Shown here one piece after another: positions 1-5,250 of a DNA stretch of 5,793 nt. The position numbers were made by a program, and so were the translations under genes. Source of the DNA: JBEKJU01 sp050011095. Its GTDB lineage: Bacteria > Desulfobacterota > Syntrophorhabdia > Syntrophorhabdales > WCHB1-27. Numbering within the stretch: position 1 is the stretch's first letter; every line of letters starts with the position of its first letter. Location of the stretch: positions 1 through 5,793 of the forward strand of contig JBEKJU010000244.1 of NCBI GenBank assembly GCA_050011095.1, in the 5' to 3' direction. The notes under the pieces were generated by a model, which worked only from the letters and a program-made list of their open reading frames with translations, searched no databases and had not been told where the DNA came from.

Positions 1-402
1 GCAAAATTCGGCATGCCGGAAGCAACGCTGGGTGTCATGGCAGGTTATGGGGGAACCCAGCTATTGCCCCGTCTCGTAGGGCCGGGAAGGGCCAAGTATC
101 TGATGCTGTCAGGGGCGATGCTGACTGCGGCAGAGGCTTTCGCGTGGGGGATGGTGGAAAAGGTCTGTAGCGGTAAGGCTCTCATGGAGGAGGTGAGGAG
201 CTTGGCAGGGAAGATCGCTGCGGCCGGTCCTCTCGCTGTAAGAGGATGCAAGAGGGCCATAGACACGGGTCTCGGGATGCCCCTTGAGGAGGCGCTCCGT
301 TTAGAGCTCGAGGTGTATGACAAGGTGGCCAATTCGGAGGATGCGGAGGAAGGCCTGTTGGCCTTCACCGAGAAGCGAAAGCCGGTCTTTCGGGGAAAAT
401 GA
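1..402 (+). CDS. Enoyl-CoA hydratase/isomerase (crotonase) family protein, C-terminal part
   Basis: The 5' end is cut off by the window, leaving 133 residues that read in frame from base 1 to a TGA stop. The visible part opens with AKFGMPEATLGVMAGYGGTQ, the classic crotonase signature; the Glu in 'MPEATLG' (visible residue 7) aligns with the second catalytic glutamate of enoyl-CoA hydratases (Glu164 in the rat enzyme). It is followed by the usual 'LPRLVGPGRAKYL' helix and a C-terminal trimerisation region ending 'FTEKRKPVFRGK', typical of short-chain enoyl-CoA hydratases. The first catalytic Glu and most of the oxyanion-hole region lie upstream of the window. The family hydrates enoyl-CoAs in the cytoplasm in beta-oxidation-like pathways; hydratase, isomerase and ring-hydrolase members cannot be separated from this fragment. 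The first ATG seen here (base 13) is internal, not the real start. A 102-bp gap separates it from the next gene, so co-transcription is possible but not shown. Confidence 0.93.
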   Translation, partial: AKFGMPEATLGVMAGYGGTQLLPRLVGPGRAKYLMLSGAMLTAAEAFAWGMVEKVCSGKALMEEVRSLAGKIAAAGPLAVRGCKRAIDTGLGMPLEEALRLELEVYDKVANSEDAEEGLLAFTEKRKPVFRGK

Positions 403-459
403 CACAATCCTGCGACCCAGGAACGTTCAGAACAACCGCTTATGGAGTGCTGTGATCGA

Positions 460-479
460 ACTCCTGATTTTTCAGGAGT
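460..479 (+). other. Small hairpin, 8-bp stem with TTTT loop
   Basis: ACTCCTGA (460-467) pairs perfectly with TCAGGAGT (472-479) around a four-T loop. It lies between the crotonase stop and the ribosome binding site of the membrane-protein gene. No T-run follows on the plus strand, so it is not a convincing intrinsic terminator. It might weakly attenuate transcription or act as a leader stem. No convincing -35/-10 promoter is visible in the 102-bp gap. Confidence 0.4.
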
Positions 480-490
480 GAATAAAAAGG

Positions 491-497
491 GGGGAGG
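491..497 (+). promoter_or_regulatory. Ribosome binding site for the membrane-protein gene
   Basis: GGGGAGG is followed by a 7-base spacer and ATG at 505. This decides the start in favour of 505 over the in-frame ATG at 442, which would add 21 polar residues read straight through the 460-479 hairpin and this site. Confidence 0.75.
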
Positions 498-504
498 TAG
501 CGGA

Positions 505-1563
505 ATGACAACAGCACAAGCGTTACTACGGTTCGTCGTCATCATGGCAATCTCATGGGTCTTCATGTATGTAGTGCCCATTAAATGGTTTGTCATGGGG
601 TATCTTCCATTTTCATTCTTCTTGCTTATGGGCAGCGTTACGTTTGGTATACTCGGTCTCGGCTGGCCTCTTGGCGTGCCGGGAGGTACGTGGAAGCCGG
701 GCACCAGCAGGGTGCTGACCGGCATAGGTATGTCGATTGCCTGGATCCTCATGGCATTCATACTCTACTGGTTCGTAGGTTATGTATATCCCAAGATGCC
801 CATGACCCCGACCTTCGGCATCATTGTCTTCATGTCGACCCTCTGGTACGCCTTCGACGGCGTTGGGCCTCATCCGTTCAAAATGCCCTGGGCGAACTGG
901 CTTTTCGGCACCGTGCTGATAATGGTATTGTCCCTCGTTATCTGGTCCATATTTCCCAGCATGCAGGGAACTCCCGCCGAAGGAGCGCCTTGGGATCCAA
1001 AGGGAATCTTCCCGGCTAATTACTGGTTTGGACTATGTGTTTGGATTATCGTGTGGGTACAAGTATGGGGTTTCCCCATGTGTTTTCAGGGATGGCCTTT
1101 CTACAAGCTTCCAAAGGGGCTCTTCCAACTCGTGCTTGCCGCGGTATGCGTTTTCCTCGGTTACATCTTCTGGCAGGGTGGTCTCTCTCTGGGGATACCG
1201 CCTACTTTCTGGTTCGGTGCCGTGGGAGCGAGCATGATCGGCTGGTCCCTCATGCACTCCGTGGCCTTTGAGATGTATCCCTGCGCCACCTGCATCCAGC
1301 CCAGACGGGGATGGCAGTGCTTCTTGCTGGAAGAGATCGTGCTGACGGCTGTCTGGATCGGCATCCTGCGCGTCATTCTCCAGCCGTTCGTCGCGAAGGC
1401 GCAGGCAGCAGGTCTGCCGCTCGATATTAATATGTGGACGGCCTTCTATACCCTTCACGTCACGGCACTTCTCCTGCTCGTCCATCAATTCTTCTTCATG
1501 CGCGTTCCGCTTTCAATCCCGGGCCCGCCTCTCGGTGCGGAAGAACTGCCTCCGGGTGCATAG
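505..1563 (+). CDS. Polytopic membrane protein of unknown family (about 10 TM segments, CxxC loop)
   Basis: This 352-residue protein is very rich in Trp, Phe, Met and Leu. Hydrophobic stretches suggest about ten membrane segments, roughly at residues 6-24, 30-52, 70-95, 103-118, 131-150, 172-190, 206-224, 234-255, 273-294 and 310-333, so it should sit in the inner membrane. A distinctive loop near residues 251-272 reads HSVAFEMYPCATCIQPRRGW and is followed by QC, giving a Cys-x-x-Cys pair (260, 263) and a third Cys at 272 with His251 nearby. Other unusual spots are 'WGFPMCFQGWPFY' (188-200) and 'GPHPFKMPWANWLFG' (121-135). I do not recognise the family. A transporter for the pathway substrate or a redox or metal-binding membrane protein are both possible. 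The start at 505 is chosen from the ribosome binding site. The ATP-grasp gene begins 46 bases downstream on the same strand, suggesting an operon. Confidence 0.85.
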   Translation: MTTAQALLRFVVIMAISWVFMYVVPIKWFVMGYLPFSFFLLMGSVTFGILGLGWPLGVPGGTWKPGTSRVLTGIGMSIAWILMAFILYWFVGYVYPKMPMTPTFGIIVFMSTLWYAFDGVGPHPFKMPWANWLFGTVLIMVLSLVIWSIFPSMQGTPAEGAPWDPKGIFPANYWFGLCVWIIVWVQVWGFPMCFQGWPFYKLPKGLFQLVLAAVCVFLGYIFWQGGLSLGIPPTFWFGAVGASMIGWSLMHSVAFEMYPCATCIQPRRGWQCFLLEEIVLTAVWIGILRVILQPFVAKAQAAGLPLDINMWTAFYTLHVTALLLLVHQFFFMRVPLSIPGPPLGAEELPPGA

Positions 1564-1599
1564 GCGAAGGCCGCAGCAGGAGGCTTGAAGTAAAACTAT

Positions 1600-1605
1600 G
1601 GGAGG
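1600..1605 (+). promoter_or_regulatory. Ribosome binding site deciding the start of the ATP-grasp gene
   Basis: GGGAGG ends 4 bases before ATG 1610. The in-frame ATG at 1598 overlaps this site; its only candidate site, AGGAGG at 1578-1583, is 14 bases away, which is too far. Starting at 1610 gives MFVKRFEQLNKD, which places the 'GGKAAHLGEL' motif at the position usual for the family. Confidence 0.65.
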
Positions 1606-1609
1606 TAGA

Positions 1610-2569
1610 ATGTTTGTCAAAAGGTTTGAACAACTGAACAAGGACCTGTTCGAAGAGTGCGGAGGCAAGGCAGCTCATCTGGGTGAGCTCACGCACCTCA
1701 AGCTGAATGTGCCCGGCGGATTCAGCGTGCTCGGGCACGCCTACTACCATCATCTGGCGGTCAACGGGCTGAAAGACCGGATAGATGCGGCCGCGGCGAC
1801 CATCAACTTCGATGACTTTCAGGACCTGGAAGACAAGACCGCACCGATCCGCGAACTCATCATCGCTGCTCCAGTGCCGCCCGAGATAGAGCAAGAGGTC
1901 ATTGAGAACTATGCAATGCTCTCCCGTGACGGAGTGGAGCCCTTTGTCGCCATCCGGTCGTCGGTGGCGATCAAGGATTCAGCCGTCTCCTCCTTTCCCG
2001 GCATGATGGACACGTTCCACTACATCCGGGGAGCGAAGAACGTCGTACAGAAGGTGAAGGAATGCTGGGCCTCGGTCTGGTCGGGACGCGCCGCCTTTGC
2101 CCGCCACTCAAAAGGACTCGACCACAACAAGGCAATCATCGCGCCCACGGTACAACTCATGGTCAACTCGGAGATGGCCGGCGTTCTCTTTACCATTAAC
2201 CCCATAAGCGGCTCGAAGGATGAGATCGTGGTCGAGGCGAACTGGGGCCTGGGGGAAACGGTGGTCTGCGGCAGATGTCAGAGCGACCTCTATGTGATGA
2301 CAAAGAAGCCGGTCACCATCAAGGACAAGAGGGTCGCCAAGAAACATGAGACGTACCGCCAGGCTGAAGGCGGCGGCGCGGAATGGGCCGAAATAACGGG
2401 AGAGAAGGTGAGCAGGCCAACCTTGACAGATGCGCAGATCGAAGAGCTGTGTCAAATCGCTTGCCGCATCGAGGACCATTATGGCTGTTGCCAGGACATC
2501 GAGTGGGCATTCGAAGATAACAACCTGTATATCCTTCAGGCCCGAAGGGCGAAGGCCGGAGGGGAGTAG
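1610..2569 (+). CDS. Stand-alone PEP-synthase/PPDK N-terminal (ATP-grasp) domain protein; likely ATP-binding subunit of a split dikinase
   Basis: The 319-residue protein covers only the nucleotide-binding domain of PEP synthase-type enzymes. Motifs appear in the canonical order: GGKAAHLGEL (18-27), VPGGFSV (34-40), VAIRSSVAIKDS with SSFPGMMDTF (113-136), the ATP-grasp core from VQLMVNSEMAGVLFTINP (181-198) to EANWGLGETVV (209-219), and a C-terminal QDIEWAFEDNNLYILQARR (295-313). It stops there: the swivelling phosphohistidine domain and the PEP/pyruvate barrel of the roughly 800-residue full enzyme are absent. In this family the domain transfers phosphate from ATP to the histidine of the partner domain. 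Thauera phenylphosphate synthase is known to have a separate subunit of this kind. The likely partner here is the gene at 5251. One small departure is Lys122 in 'IKDS', where many relatives have Glu ('AED'). Cytoplasmic; the substrate is unknown. Confidence 0.9.
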   Translation: MFVKRFEQLNKDLFEECGGKAAHLGELTHLKLNVPGGFSVLGHAYYHHLAVNGLKDRIDAAAATINFDDFQDLEDKTAPIRELIIAAPVPPEIEQEVIENYAMLSRDGVEPFVAIRSSVAIKDSAVSSFPGMMDTFHYIRGAKNVVQKVKECWASVWSGRAAFARHSKGLDHNKAIIAPTVQLMVNSEMAGVLFTINPISGSKDEIVVEANWGLGETVVCGRCQSDLYVMTKKPVTIKDKRVAKKHETYRQAEGGGAEWAEITGEKVSRPTLTDAQIEELCQIACRIEDHYGCCQDIEWAFEDNNLYILQARRAKAGGE

Positions 2570-2577
2570 CAACAGAG

Positions 2578-2589
2578 AAAAAAAGGGGG
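2578..2589 (+). other. A7-G5 homopolymer pair in the gap after the ATP-grasp gene
   Basis: Seven A's (2578-2584) run directly into five G's (2585-2589). Similar A-run/G-run pairs precede the genes at 505 (A5G6, 484-494) and 5251 (A8G5, 5234-5246), where they form part of the ribosome binding region. Here the nearest annotated start is 101 bases downstream, so its role is unclear. It could be a relic ribosome binding site, or it could serve the 10-codon ATG frame at 2592-2624. Confidence 0.4.
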
Positions 2590-2600
2590 TGATGGGATCG

Positions 2601-2645
2601 AACCCGCCGCGGGAAGCGGGTTGAAACGGCAGACAGGTTCTGCCG
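2601..2645 (+). other. Two tandem small hairpins upstream of the amidohydrolase
   Basis: The first hairpin pairs AACCCGC (2601-2607) with GCGGGTT (2616-2622) around an 8-base loop. The second pairs CGGCAGA (2627-2633) with TCTGCCG (2639-2645) around a 5-base loop. Both have perfect 7-bp stems and are separated by 4 bases. No T-run follows either, so they do not look like intrinsic terminators. They lie in the 120-bp gap before the amidohydrolase and could affect mRNA stability or attenuation. Confidence 0.4.
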
Positions 2646-2677
2646 AAGGTTGCACGCATAAGATCGAAAAACACAAA

Positions 2678-2682
2678 GGAGG
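2678..2682 (+). promoter_or_regulatory. Ribosome binding site for the amidohydrolase
   Basis: GGAGG within AAAGGAGG is followed by a 7-base spacer and ATG 2690. This excludes the upstream in-frame TTG at 2621, which would add 23 residues read through the second hairpin and this site. Confidence 0.8.
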
Positions 2683-2689
2683 CTTGATT

Positions 2690-3721
2690 ATGGCGCAGAG
2701 AACAGTTGACGTACACTGCCACTGGTATCCAAAGGAGTACATGGACTATCTGATAGCGAGGGGAAAGGATAGAACCCCGTATTGTATTCACGATGGCGGC
2801 ACCCATTACCGCATGTATTTTAATGGTGTGCCCGTAGCCCATATCGACAGGGCCGGTCACTACGACCTCGAGGCCAGGGTGCGCGATCTGGACGCGGCGG
2901 GGCTCGACACGCAGATGCTCACGGTGACCATTCCGGGACCGGAGAGTCTGGAAAAAGATGAGGGTATCTATTGGGCGAAGAAGCTGAACGACGCCCTCGC
3001 AGAGGCGTGCAGAAAATACCCGGGCCGGTTTTTCCACATGGCCTCACTCCCATATCAGGATCCTGACGAGGCGTGCAAGGAGTTGGAGAGATGCCACCAG
3101 ATGGGGGCTTCCGGTATCCAGATGTTTTCCAACGTGAACGGGGAGCCGGTGTACCTGGAGAAATTCCACGGCATTTATGAGATCGCGAACAAGTACGACA
3201 TGCCGTTCCTGTGTCACCCCGCGGTGCCTTTGACTGCCTCAGTCATGGACATGATGCGACTGCCTTATCAGCTCTGGGGCTATACGCTCGATACGAGTAT
3301 GGCCATCATGAGTCTCATCTTTCAGGGCGTCTTTGCAAAATTCCCGAAGCTTACCATAATCCATAGCCATTTGGGCGGGATGGTTCCCTACTTCGTACGC
3401 AGGGTCGTGGATGCGTACAAAGGGTATGGCAAGGAATGGGGGCTCGATCTGAAGGAGGCGCCAGACGTGACGTATAAGACCAGGGTTTATCCGGACACGA
3501 CGTCCTTCTATCTGCCCGCCATGAAATGTTGCCTCGAATGGGTCGGCCCGGGCCAGATGATTATCGGCACGGACTACGCCCACAGGGTCGGCGACCCGGA
3601 AGGGGCGATCAAGGCGATAAAGGATTTGCAGACCCAAGCGGGCTTGAAACAGGACGAGATCGACCTGATCCTGGGCAAGAACGCGGAGAGGATCTTTCAT
3701 CTACCGCCGATGAAGAAGTAG
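2690..3721 (+). CDS. Amidohydrolase-superfamily protein, ACMSD / resorcylate-decarboxylase type (Amidohydrolase_2)
   Basis: This 343-residue protein looks complete. It starts with a beta strand carrying the metal-binding HxH motif (VDVHCHWYP, His9 and His11). Other expected metal or catalytic residues are His176 in 'PFLCHPAVP', His225/His227 in 'IIHSHLGGMVPYF' and Asp295 in 'IIGTDYAH'. The C-terminus 'ILGKNAERIF' is the usual family ending. The ACMSD branch (aminocarboxymuconate semialdehyde decarboxylase, gamma-resorcylate and 2,3-dihydroxybenzoate decarboxylases) performs metal-dependent, often reversible, C-C decarboxylation, but the same fold also includes hydrolases such as those acting on cyclic diketones or lactones. 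The motifs do not separate decarboxylase from hydrolase. Cytoplasmic. Its position between the two putative dikinase subunit genes suggests it acts on the precursor or product of that enzyme. The start is fixed by the strong ribosome binding site at 2678. Confidence 0.9.
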   Translation: MAQRTVDVHCHWYPKEYMDYLIARGKDRTPYCIHDGGTHYRMYFNGVPVAHIDRAGHYDLEARVRDLDAAGLDTQMLTVTIPGPESLEKDEGIYWAKKLNDALAEACRKYPGRFFHMASLPYQDPDEACKELERCHQMGASGIQMFSNVNGEPVYLEKFHGIYEIANKYDMPFLCHPAVPLTASVMDMMRLPYQLWGYTLDTSMAIMSLIFQGVFAKFPKLTIIHSHLGGMVPYFVRRVVDAYKGYGKEWGLDLKEAPDVTYKTRVYPDTTSFYLPAMKCCLEWVGPGQMIIGTDYAHRVGDPEGAIKAIKDLQTQAGLKQDEIDLILGKNAERIFHLPPMKK

Positions 3722-3723
3722 CG

Positions 3724-3768
3724 AACAGCCAGGCCGGGGAGCGTCTCTATCTCCCCGGCCTGGCTGTT
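3724..3768 (+). terminator. Perfect 18-bp hairpin between amidohydrolase and HAD genes; possible terminator or mRNA processing element
   Basis: AACAGCCAGGCCGGGGAG (3724-3741) pairs without mismatch to CTCCCCGGCCTGGCTGTT (3751-3768) around a 9-base loop. It starts 3 bases after the amidohydrolase stop. The stem is long and GC-rich, as in an intrinsic terminator, but the downstream sequence TAAAGATGATACGGG lacks a T-run. It may be a partial terminator, a 3'-end stabiliser for the upstream message, or a binding site. The next gene starts 46 bases after it with no obvious strong promoter between. Confidence 0.6.
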
Positions 3769-3803
3769 AAAGATGATACGGGCAAAAGGGTGCCTCGAAT
3801 GTC

Positions 3804-3809
3804 GGGAGG
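3804..3809 (+). promoter_or_regulatory. Ribosome binding site deciding the start of the HAD gene
   Basis: GGGAGG is followed by a 5-base spacer and ATG 3815. The in-frame ATG at 3773 would add 14 residues and place the first HAD motif unusually far from the N-terminus, so 3815 is preferred. Confidence 0.7.
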
Positions 3810-3814
3810 TTGGG

Positions 3815-4552
3815 ATGGCGATCGAGCTGAAGTGGATCGGTTTTGATTTTGGTCAATGTATGATGGACCCGACAGGGCTCCGCAACTACCTCGTGGTGGG
3901 CGATGTCTCCAAGGAGATCGGGGAACCTGATCTCATTGAAGAGCGTATACACAAATATCGGCAGCTCAAGGAGCAGTACGGCTCCTTCAGCGCGGTGAAG
4001 GAGGGGCATCGTGACGAGATCATGAGCTACGTCTTCGACGGGAAAGAGGAAGCCAGGGAAATCTTTTCCGCCAAGGAACAGGAACACCTGCTCATGGGAA
4101 ACGGTTTGGAAGAGGCGCTTAGCTACCTGAAGGACGAGGGGATTCATCTTGCGGTCGTCGCTGAGCTAAAAAAGACTTTGGGGGCGATGGGTACCGATAT
4201 CGTGACCCGCTTCCTCGAGACGAAGGGCCTGACGCACTATTTCGAAGAACTGGTGACACCGCAGGGAAGAATCGATTTGCGCGACGGGTCGATCGATCTC
4301 GCGTACAAGGGAAAGACGAAAGAACAGGGGACGCTTTACGACGAGTTGATCCTTGCGCTTCAGAGGCGCGGCATCAACCCACCGGAGGGCGCCATGGTGG
4401 GCGACAAGCCTGCCACGGATATCATCCCCGCAAAGAAACGGGGGTTCGTCACGATACAGTACACAGGATATGTGAACACGAGTCCCTATGAGGCGGATTA
4501 CAGGATAGATAGTTTTCTGAAACTGAAAGAGATGATCAGGAAGAAGGTGTGA
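3815..4552 (+). CDS. HAD-superfamily protein with altered catalytic motifs
   Basis: The 245-residue protein has a HAD layout. Motif I is at residues 8-14 (IGFDFGQ), with Asp11 as the expected nucleophile. A helical cap-like region covers about 20-95. A beta strand at 'HLAVVAELKK' (111-120) should hold motif II, candidate motif III lysines lie around 165-169 (YKGKTKE), and motif IV is clear (MVGDKPATD, Asp197 and Asp202). The ending 'EADYRIDSFLKLKEMI' is typical of HAD phosphatases. Two departures stand out: the second Asp of the DxD motif is Gly13, and the motif II Ser/Thr appears to be Ala116. In HAD phosphatases the +2 Asp is the general acid/base, so ordinary phosphatase activity is doubtful; some HADs without it are dehalogenases or phosphonatases. 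The delta subunit of phenylphosphate carboxylase is also a HAD protein, which fits the neighbourhood, but equivalence is not shown. Its stop lies one base before the next ATG. Confidence 0.82.
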   Translation: MAIELKWIGFDFGQCMMDPTGLRNYLVVGDVSKEIGEPDLIEERIHKYRQLKEQYGSFSAVKEGHRDEIMSYVFDGKEEAREIFSAKEQEHLLMGNGLEEALSYLKDEGIHLAVVAELKKTLGAMGTDIVTRFLETKGLTHYFEELVTPQGRIDLRDGSIDLAYKGKTKEQGTLYDELILALQRRGINPPEGAMVGDKPATDIIPAKKRGFVTIQYTGYVNTSPYEADYRIDSFLKLKEMIRKKV

Positions 4553-4553
4553 C

Positions 4554-5228
4554 ATGAGTGGGCCAAAACGCATAGTGTTAGAGTATGAGGACGGTACGCG
4601 CAGGGAAGCGCCCTTCAGTAAGTTGAGCGGGCAGACGCAGGCGGAGCTTTCCAGCCTGGGGACCGGCGACGCGGCTCCGACGGCGAAAAACTTCCTCCTC
4701 CTCCAATGGAAGGACGGATGGAAGGAGGTTGCGGCCGTGGATGGACGGGCCACGGAGCTGCTCCGCTACTACACCTTGGAGCGCGTCGAAGAGGTAGGCC
4801 GGCTGTCCCTCGATGTTGTGGACGCCTATCCCGAGCTCCTTCTGATCAAACGCCTTCCCGGTCGTGTTGAGAACATCCTGTTTGTCGGAAAGGAGTCCCT
4901 CCAGACATATGCCCTGGAAGAGAAGGTTACGGTGAAGGAAGGCGGCAAGGTGGAGCACATCCTGTATGACAGGAAGAGACCTAATTTCAAGATGGAGGAT
5001 TCTTCCGCTGCATCCGAGCGTTTTGCAGCAGTGCTCGGCTCTTTGAAGGAAGAGCTTCAGAAGAAGGGGTTGCGGGGTTCGGCCGTGGTCGCCATGAGCG
5101 GGGAGGAGCGCACGCGCCTTTATCGCGACCTCGCCCGTGCACTGGGTCTGAGGGGAAACCGGCAACAGCAGGATGTCTATGGGTTTCTCCAGCTTGCAAT
5201 AGAGAAGCTGGACGAGACGCATGGATGA
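4554..5228 (+). CDS. Unrecognised 224-residue soluble protein, tightly coupled to the HAD gene
   Basis: I do not recognise this family. The ATG follows the HAD stop by one base, and GAAGGTG (4543-4549) inside the HAD gene's last codons serves as ribosome binding site, so translational coupling is likely. There is no signal peptide or membrane segment. The first half looks beta-rich: residues 5-15 (KRIVLEYEDGT) and 46-62 (NFLLLQWKDGWKEVAAV) look like strand-turn-strand units, followed by 'RYYTLERVEEVGRLSLD' (71-87). A second strand-rich patch covers 95-140 (LLLIKRLPGRVENILFVG, then HILYDRKRPNF). The C-terminal third is probably helical, with a charged helix at 155-172 and another at 184-199. 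Its place between the HAD gene and the putative dikinase subunit suggests an accessory subunit of that enzyme. Thauera phenylphosphate synthase has a third, CBS-domain subunit, but I see no CBS signature here. Confidence 0.82.
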   Translation: MSGPKRIVLEYEDGTRREAPFSKLSGQTQAELSSLGTGDAAPTAKNFLLLQWKDGWKEVAAVDGRATELLRYYTLERVEEVGRLSLDVVDAYPELLLIKRLPGRVENILFVGKESLQTYALEEKVTVKEGGKVEHILYDRKRPNFKMEDSSAASERFAAVLGSLKEELQKKGLRGSAVVAMSGEERTRLYRDLARALGLRGNRQQQDVYGFLQLAIEKLDETHG

Positions 5229-5233
5229 AAAAC

Positions 5234-5248
5234 AAAAAAAAGGGGGAG
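5234..5248 (+). promoter_or_regulatory. A8-G5 purine run acting as ribosome binding region for the last gene
   Basis: Eight A's and five G's followed by AG lead into GATG at 5251. The spacing from the GGAG part is short (2 bases), and about 4 bases from the G-run. An alternative in-frame ATG at 5221 overlaps the end of the previous gene by 8 bases and would add MDEKQKKGGE, but it has no good site upstream. The start is therefore probable rather than certain. Confidence 0.5.
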
Positions 5249-5250
5249 AG

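Noticed and set aside
442..504. N-terminal extension of the membrane protein from ATG 442
   Set aside because: It would read through a hairpin and a strong ribosome binding site, and adds a polar segment MECCDRTPDF that is unlike the rest of the protein.
45..761. Minus-strand open frame of 238 codons
   Set aside because: It is antisense to the crotonase and membrane-protein genes and shows no domain; a shadow.
2423..2455. TTGACA ... TGTCAA inverted repeat resembling a -35 box or operator
   Set aside because: It is only 6 bp, lies inside the conserved coding region of the ATP-grasp gene, and has no convincing -10 partner or nearby gene start.
1578..2687. Direct repeat AGGAGGCTTGA at 1578-1588 and 2677-2687
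   Set aside because: Most of the match is the ribosome binding consensus itself; the extra CTTGA is easily due to chance.
2108..3037. Long minus-strand open frame (309 codons) across the ATP-grasp and amidohydrolase genes
   Set aside because: It spans two well-supported plus-strand genes and their gap, has no recognisable motif, and looks like a codon-bias shadow.
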